NCBI GenBank assembly: GCA_017591395.1
Contig: WEDG01004095.1
Coordinates: 171,882 to 235,881, forward strand
Direction: 5' to 3'
Source: Schistocephalus solidus
Taxonomy: Eukaryota > Platyhelminthes > Cestoda > Diphyllobothriidea > Diphyllobothriidae
Length of the DNA stretch: 64,000 nucleotides
Both the position numbers and the translations under genes were made by a program. Below the pieces are notes generated by a model. That model saw only the letters and a list, made by a program, of their open reading frames with translations. It searched no databases and was not told the origin of the DNA. Position 1 is the stretch's first letter. Each line of letters starts with the position of its first letter. Below, piece after piece: positions 36,601 through 45,600 of the stretch.

Positions 36601-39600
36601 GAACGGCAAATTTTGCAAAACCCAAAGGCTTTTAGACGCCACGAGGTTACGTGGAGGTCCCGACGGTGGGATAACCGTTGAAGCAGCGGACATTTTTGGG
36701 GTCAACAAGTAGGAAACCATGAGCATACCCTTAGTTATAACCGTTCCAGGGTTTTACTGGGCGCAAATTAGACATGCGGTTGTTTATAATTTAATGGAAA
36801 TTAATCAAAGGCATGAGAAAGGAGGTCACGCGGAGACCAAGGTGGTGGGATGACCACTGAGACAGCGGACATTCTGGGGGTCAACCAAGAAAGTGTGGGT
36901 GCAGACACAGATGCGTGGCCACCCGGATCTGCACTGAACTAAATGTTGAAAAGGACGTAGAAAGCGCAAATAAGCCAGCCTGGTGTGACAGGAAACAGGA
37001 TCTACAGAGTTGAGGCGAACGTTGTTTCGAATTATCTTACAAATGGAAGGACGCGGCTCAACAGCTGGGGGTACTTCCTCTAAGGGTATCATCATTTGCA
37101 GAGCTGTATTACTTGCTGTTAGATCGAAGCAAAGAGGGAGGAGTATGGCGTACGCTCGGTGGGCTAAGGCGGTTGAATTGTATCGGACGTTGATGCGTTT
37201 TTGGCATTACCGTAACATAGGCGGCAATTAAGCAAAGGTACATACGCTAGATTAACTGAACAGTGACAGCAGCATATTTTCCATCAGATGCCTTACGGGT
37301 TACTTGATTTAGCCGACAAGTCGCTACTTTTTCAGCAGATTAACACTAATTCTAAGTAGGATGTAATGATGGTACTGGCTGGTATGTGCATATGGAAAGC
37401 AGAATGAAAGGTCCGAAAACGTAAGAAAGCTAAAAATGGACCAGTTTAGCAGCTGAAAACGGCTATGGGCGACCGCAGAAAGCGCTTATAAAAGTATAAT
37501 CAGAAGTCTCCTTTAATCGGTGTACAAGGTAAAGGTTGGAAAAATGGGAACCACACTACGTGCGCTCCGCTGTTGTAAGAGCTAATAAACCGTGCAGAAA
37601 ACTGCAAAGGAATTTAAGGTTTTGAGAGGAACATAATAGTCCTGTAGGCACGTAAAGGTAAAATCTATAACATAGTTTTCTATATGGCATTAAAATTAAA
37701 AATGTTCGGAAATTTTGAAAATCTTTGATGTAAGATGAGACACTTAGAAGCTTTGCGGAAAGAAGATTACCAAATAATTCGTATGACTTTGTTTGTTGTC
37801 TCACGCGGTCAGGTGCCCATTGGTTCAGAAACAGCCGTCAAATTTATGTGTAAACTAATTCGGATCACCCCCCATCTTCTTCAGTTGACAGGTTAACATG
37901 ATAACCATGCCGGTATAAGCATCCTAATGGACTATTTTTGAGCAACGTGGCAACTTTGTAAACAGTTTTGACAAAAAAAGTTAGCTGCCAGGAGGTACAG
38001 AGGAACGGCATCGTCATTGCTGAGATAAGGATGCATTGCAGAAACAGACAAAGTTCTAACCGGAGAAGTAAAAGGTAGGCAAAATGGTCGGTAAATCAAC
38101 ATGCTCAGAATGATAACACTGTCCTAATTAAAAGCTATTTTACTATAACCCTGTCGGAGGTTACCTGGGCATCTACTCAATACGAACTTCATGTGAAATA
38201 AATGAGAAAAGAGTCTGCCGAAAGTATTGCCTCCACCTTGCGGAACAAAAACCAGGCAAGAAGCAACTGGGTTCTGTTTGGCAATTAATAGAAACTAACG
38301 TATAAGATATTGATAGGTGAGACACATGTAGGGGAGCTTTTTCATTGCCTTTGGATGAGCGAGTTAAAAAGGACAGTCGCCCGCGGGTTCGACGCCGCAT
38401 ACGAATTATGCTGGCATGCTACATTCTGAATTTAGCTCAAAAACCATGAGTGGGTGCTTACAGGAAAACAAAGGACGTTAAATGCTAATTTCTAACCATA
38501 GTGGTCAGACTGCCACTGCATTTCCCACTCACAAAAATCTAAATACACAGTAAAATAATCATACTCTGTTCAAATTTATTCGAGTAAAGCGAAGTACCAC
38601 AGTCGCGCACTGGACAGGAGCCTCTTTTCAGTCCAAACTGGTTAAGTTTATACACCATCAATAGTCTCGGCCATGAAAGTTGTGGGTTTTTGTGAATGTA
38701 TGTATGGTGTTATATGCAAACGTAACTGCTAGCGCCTGGACCAGTGATAGTGCGTGACAGGCACATAATCTAGTTAGTGTGGTGGTACCTGCACCCTCTG
38801 AGTGCATCCAGATCACGGAACTCGCTATGCGGAGAAGTGAGCGAGCGTTGGGTCATCTGACAAGCAACGCAAGGCCGTCTGTTTGTTGCTTCCTAGCGGA
38901 GATGATGCTTAACTAATATGGCAGAGTTTTGAATGCGAGGACACACCCAAATACCTGAGAATCTGATTGGCAAAGACAAAACTGTATTTCTAAACGGCGC
39001 CCCCTCCACCTGTCCTTGTAGGAGATATAGTGGCAATTTATAACACTTGAACGGGTGTGCATTGACCTATTTGACTATGGAAAGTAAACTAGCTTCCTTA
39101 TCTGGTGAAAGGGATTGAAATGTTCAACCTCTAATAAAGAAGGTAGCCCGCACGTAAAAAGCGTCGACTTATGGTTAGAATTTGTAGGAGCGAGAAGGAG
39201 CAACCGTTGCAGCCGTATCCGCGGTGCAGAAAAGCAAATAACACGCCAAGATGAAGATTGGCGACCCAAGAGCAATACATTTCTATGAAAAGGCGACCGA
39301 TAAAGGTCCATTTGCTTATTTTCTAGGTACGATACTGCCACGAAACGGTGAACGGGGCCAATCAGTGTATGAGGCCCACAGGCGATGAGTATAGGAAACA
39401 TCACATTTGCAGCAAATATACTAGCATATTATCCGGCCAAAGATGGGAAGCCCTCAAAACATTCGACGAAAATAACTAAACCATCCGAAGACTGAAGTGC
39501 AATGCATCATGCAGAAGTTTCGCGATCAGTCGATAACGCCGAAATGAGTACGTTGGAAGTTCATTGAACAAGGCGTAGGCAGATATATGGACGCTGATAA

Positions 39601-42600
39601 CTCCAGCGAATTAAGCGCATTATCCCCACGGTGTCCATACTGAAAACGGTGCACACATTCAAATGTTCCTTTGCCCCGGAGATGGTCTCATTTTGAGGAA
39701 TAGATCTTCTCAAACTATAAGACCAGCATATTTTTAAAAAATTTTCATTTGTAAGTTAGATCTTGATTGAACCACACATGTTCCAAAGCTCCGCAAATTC
39801 GGGCTTCCGAGAATATGCCCAAACACGGAATGCTATTTTAGCATAATGCACACCTGCGTACGTCCGCCCTACATTGCCAGGACTTTTCCACGCAGAATCA
39901 ATCGAAAGCTGTTTTCAGTACACAAAAGCAAAGAAGTCTTTTATCTTTGCAGTCAGCAAGGTCGCATCTCGATGATGATCTCGTGACCTCTACTATCCCC
40001 TCTTCGTTTCGACCCTGTTGTCTACGAGGAGTTCCTCCTCTCTCACCTCCACTGGTTTTTATAAACAGTAGCTCTGACTGCAGTATTATCTCTCACCCGA
40101 CAAGGATCGTTCCGAACCCTCATACGTTTTCAGCAACATATCAATACTATCCCATTGCATTTAGCTATTAATTTTTTAGTGAAACAGTTTTTTTCTCCTA
40201 GTTTTTTTTTAAATCGGCGGCTCGCCGAACTCCGCCTCCGATTTAACCGTAGGAGTTTTTTTTACTGCTTCTTTTCCAGTTCACCGTATATGCCGAAGAT
40301 TGTTGACTTTTGTTTTAAAATGGCAAATCGTTCTGAATCGGATATGCGTACCATACTACTCATTTCTGCTGTTCATATGGATGCTCACATAGTGCAGCAA
40401 TTATCCACTTTGTATTTATTTAAACCACGATACTAAGTTTGTAATGATGTGGCCCTCTGGGCCTTAAGTATACAATTTATTATTATTATTATTATTAAGT
40501 GCACATCAAGGTGCGGGTAAATCAGCTGCGGTAAACAAAGGACGGATGATGAAAAAGTAATAACCCGATTTCTGCATTCGCAGTAGCATGAACTGCCACT
40601 GATAGCTAAAAAGGCAAGTTATCCAGTGCAGCTACTTTTTTCTCGACGTATTTTGAAAGTTCTTCAACGTATTAGTAAGGCCAGGTGAAAATCGCAACGC
40701 AAACATCTTGATAAGACTAAGTGGAAAATTCGTCCTTAAGAAACCAAACGCTAAAAGTAACGGTGGTCTGCGCTTCTACTGCTTGTCACGCAGTGAACGT
40801 CCTACCTTTTGTTAACAAACTGGCTGTGCATAGAGCACAAGAGGCAACGTAGCAATATGCAATCGGCAATCCATGAGAATGCTTCTAATTGGATATCCGC
40901 TAAATAGCTGCTCTTCGGGTTTGTTCCTTAGTGGCTGGCGCTGAAAAAGCTAAAACCGAAACTTACCTCATGAGCGGTTGTTTGAGGTTGAGAGGGTGGC
41001 AAGGGATGCAAAGAGACATCATCGAAAACGCCAGGTCGTTGGGCATGATGCACAAAGAACGGAGGTCCTACAGGCGCGCTGTGCTTCCAGTCGCCTTCGT
41101 GCCAGAAGTCGTCCATTGACTCAGGCTTAAATGAGATACGAAAGGAAGCGGAGACATTTAAGCAACTTCGCAGGTGGAGTCTTACATGCAGTACAAGATG
41201 ACATTCGCAAAGCATGGACTAAAATCCTTGAATAAGCTCCAAAGTATAAAAGATCACTTAAGAGAGGTTACAATAGCGAGTAGCATGCGGTAAGACATCG
41301 GCTTTGACTAAAAAACCTTTTAGTTCTGTTGAAGTTGCACGTTGAATCTTCAACTTTTGTTCTTAAAGGGGAGCAGTTCAGGCTTTAAAAAGGGCACAAG
41401 TAATCTTGTAATGTTATGTAGTATGCTCATGCATGTCGCTTGCAAAGTCGATACCGTGGTCCACAGTCATTGTAATACTTTATGAGCAAAAGGAAACCCT
41501 CGATAAACGGCACCAAGAGTTACATAGATGAACTTACAGAAAGCACACGACAAGTAGTTTGGAAACTTTAGGTTGTTTCACAATAAGCATGAAGTATAAG
41601 ACACATAAAACCGAAACAGTTCCTTTTTACCAAGCTGAATTGGCGATTAAAACGTACTTTTTTGCAAAATTTGGTGGGAATGTGACATTTCAACTGCCGT
41701 TACTGATGACTTCCATCGTCTGCCCTACAACAGGGTGGACACAAGGACGGTAACTTTCGCGTAAATTAGTTTCAATTTTGCAGCAGCTATCAAACTCTCT
41801 CTCTCTTCCCACACCCTCCTAAGCCCAATGTCATGACAGAGGCAAGAAGACCAGAGGCGGGATAGGGCGCAGGTAGCTGGCGCGGCGCGAGCCAGCACCT
41901 GGAGTGTTCATTCCCAATAACGCCTGTTGTACCCTGATCTGGACCCCCGTGTTGTGGGGGGCACACCTATCGAATGAATCTTTGTAGGAGAATTATCGTA
42001 TACACTTGAAGTGCATTCGTTGATCGGGTTGCGTGATATGCTCGGCTTGTTGTGCTTTGAGGCCCGATCGCCAGCCACGCAGACAGTCGCGTATCTGACA
42101 GCACTATAGACAGAATCAGATTATAAACAAAGACTACAGACAGAAATGGTCATTTCTAGCTTTTGGCCGTCATCAGCCTATCACGACCAAGTCCAGGTTT
42201 AGCGCACCTGGGACACGAACCCAGAATCTTCGGTCAATGAAGTCAAACGCTCTACACATTGAGCCACAGACTGGTTATTCTACCCATTTCGGTCGGGAAT
42301 ATAAAATACGTTTGAAGTGCGTCCACCTATGGGGTTACGAGACATGCTCACAGCGTTGTGCTTTGGGTTCGATCTAGGGGCCGGCAGGAAGTCGCAGGGC
42401 GACTTGTAGTATAGGCAGAATGAGATAAAGTAACGTGACATTCAATTACATGCTAGACAGCAGCAAAACTACGAAAAAGAAATATTGTCTATTTGAGTGC
42501 ATTTGTGAAGACTTCAGTCCGTATCTCATGAGCTTTGAGGTACAAAATAAGCTTTCACAGAGGAATATTAAAAGTAAACATTTGGGAAGAAAAGGGCAAG

Positions 42601-45600
42601 GATGGACCGTTCTGGCTGGAAGTAAAAAATGGCAATCGTGAGTACGCCTCTTATCGCAACACTGTCACTTCACACCCATGTTCTGACATAATTCATGAAC
42701 CCTGAGCATGACTTTTTCTACATAATGACGGACAGTTCTCTATGCAACGTATCAAGATATGGCCAGTAACTTCACTGCACTCTTCATCCAGTGTCAGCCA
42801 GAACGCGCAGTAAGACGCTAGGTTTGATACAGAAATACAGGCGGAACATGGCCTAGACATGAGAGACTGTAAGGGGAGCACACAGGCGAATCGAAATATC
42901 TTAACCCTTGCTTTTTACTCCGACCTCAACTTCTGAAAGGCTCAGATTCAAAGCGGTCAAGCACAAGCCTAGCTGCTAGCTACACCGTGTGGCCACAGGT
43001 GGCGGATAGTGGAACGAACTTCAGAGAAGGTTAGCTGCTAAATAAGCAGATTCTCCGGTCTGACGAATAAGCATTTACCGATCACCAGCGACGGTGCTAC
43101 CAGGGTGCCGGTCAAAGGTCTGGCACGCCAAAAGCCTTTTTAAAAAAGCCGCAAAGCCCAATGAGATGACGACCGTGAACCCACCATTAAATAAGTTCGC
43201 TTGCCTTCGCTGCCTTGTGGGTAGGCTCTTGAGCCAAAGCGCTGGAAGAGACAAACTCAAACAAACAATCCGAGCGGCTATTGGGGACCCACCCGAACTC
43301 ACAATTCCAAAGAAATCTCGTTAAAATATTCAGATTATAGTACTACGATCCATGAAACGGCATCCGCGGGAACAAACGAGTTCCACAACCCTAGTCCAGT
43401 GGTGCGGGCGCATAGTATGCTAGCTAGACTACTTAATCGTAATCGGACGCGTGGTACTGAATGCTGGAATGTACAAACGTTCCTGGACGCTGGTACTCAA
43501 AGTCTTATGGCGCGTAGCCTTTATCAGTACAACGTAGATGTCTAATGACTGTCGAAAGCCCAAATCCCTGACTCAGGCGCTCGGGAAATAAATATCACGT
43601 GAGCCAACTCACAATTCACCCAGAACCACAGCAGTCCACGCGACCCCTCTGGTAGACATGGTGTGGCGATCCCCCCTCTCGCAACAAGCAAACCATGCAC
43701 GGCTTGCTTGGGAACCAGTCTATGAACAGATGGCCTACGTGCGACTGAAGGGTTACTTCAAAAACATCTCTATCGTTTCCGTTTACGGACCAACTTTCTC
43801 TGCCACACATCGCAACAAGGAGATGTTTTACTCGCAGCTGCAAGCATTAGTTTAAGGATTCCCTCGTCGTGATCTGCTGGTTGTTACCGGGGGCTGGAAT
43901 GGCCAGACAGGACCTGGTGACTCCACAGTCTTTTTATTGGCCGTTTTGGGCGTGGTTCTCGATGTGAAAATGGTGAGAGATTGCTTAACTTTGCTGATCA
44001 GAACCGACTGTTTGTCACGAACACGTGCTTCCAACGTCATAACAAACATCTGTTGACCTGGTATTCAGGCGAAGGCCAAACGGTTAGTCAGATTAACGAC
44101 ATTCTAGTCAGCTCAAGGTTCCGCAGCTGGGTTCAGGATAGCAGATCGCTGCGTGGTGCCGGAAGTGGCAACGCTCATGGGTCTGACCATGTTCCAGTTT
44201 GCATACCTTTGAAAATTCACCTCTCATCTGCACTCAAAAATGCCACTTACTAGACGCCTTGATGTTGCCAAAATCTGGCAACCCAGCACTGTCGAGGCCC
44301 TGAGCAGAGAAATCCGATCCTGTTTTACGACCGAGTAGACGTAGAAGGCAGTAGCGAGTGGTCATCACTGAAAACATTAGTCTATGTGACAGCTGGGAAA
44401 ATTATTGAATATACCCAGCGACGCCGTAGTGACCGGATTAGCAGAACCCTGCAGTTGTCTGCTCAGACGGCTCGAGCCAGGTGCCATAGTGATTATTTCT
44501 TCCGCCGACTCCGAAAGACAACGGTAAAATCGGCTATGAAGGGTCGGAAGTAATATTGGGTTGAAGTTACCTTTCCAAGGTTCTGAACTCCATTCTATTA
44601 GTGATAAGTAATCATTCTCACGAAGAAACTGAGTCTTGAAAATACTTTGACTGGATCAGTAGGAGCGGTGTTAACCAGGCACTATCCATTATCGAAGTAA
44701 ACTTAATTGTCTATGACAACGTAACAACTAGGGACCACTTATGTATGTCATCTTACCTGATGATAGCCATTATGAGGCTTGAAGCCCTTGCCACGGACAT
44801 TGTGCGGCTGGTACGGGCGTCGAACAAAGCCCCGTCCACGGCCACCAGTAAAGGGGATTCCATCAGAAATGTCACCGCGTCCACGGCCACGAATTCCCCC
44901 AAATATGGGCTGTTTAAAGAGAAAAGCGGGGGTTCCAAGGGCCATCACAAAGCAACAACAGTGTCGTCATAAGGACTTTAGCAAGTTCTGAAGCTCGGGC
45001 AAGTGCGGGGCATAGTATTAGTGAACGTCTGGGTAAATTAAACGCTTAAAACTTCAACGAGATCATCAATCCCGACAGAATGGTTAACTGAAGGTCCGAT
45101 ACAATGGTCTGTAGCAACTCTAGTGCGAGTCACAGACGATTCTGTTTATTACCCTCTCCTTCGATCAGAGAAGTTTGATGAAAATTAACTTTTATGTGTT
45201 GTCAATAGGTACAAAAGCTGATTTAAACATTTCAAAATCCGCTTGGACGGTCTATGATATGCTATGATATTTTGAACCCGGACTCCTTAACAGTGTGCAG
45301 ATAATACTATCAAATTGCTTGTTATGTGTCAGGGAAGAGTGAAGCGGAATGAAATATGTCTGACTTACTCTGCTTCCACGTTCAGAACCGCTTTTAGACC
45401 TGTGTCTCCATTTTCCGCAACCCAAAGTCCAATCTACCTCCTTTCCACCGGGACGCACAATGGTCTCTTCAGTTCCTGAGCTGCCACTATTATGACGAGT
45501 GCTCGAAGGTGCGACGTATTCGCTTGACTCTGTGTGACCAGACGGCAAACATGATACAGGGGCTGCGGCAGCTCTTCGCCAGTTATCCTTATTCTCACTT

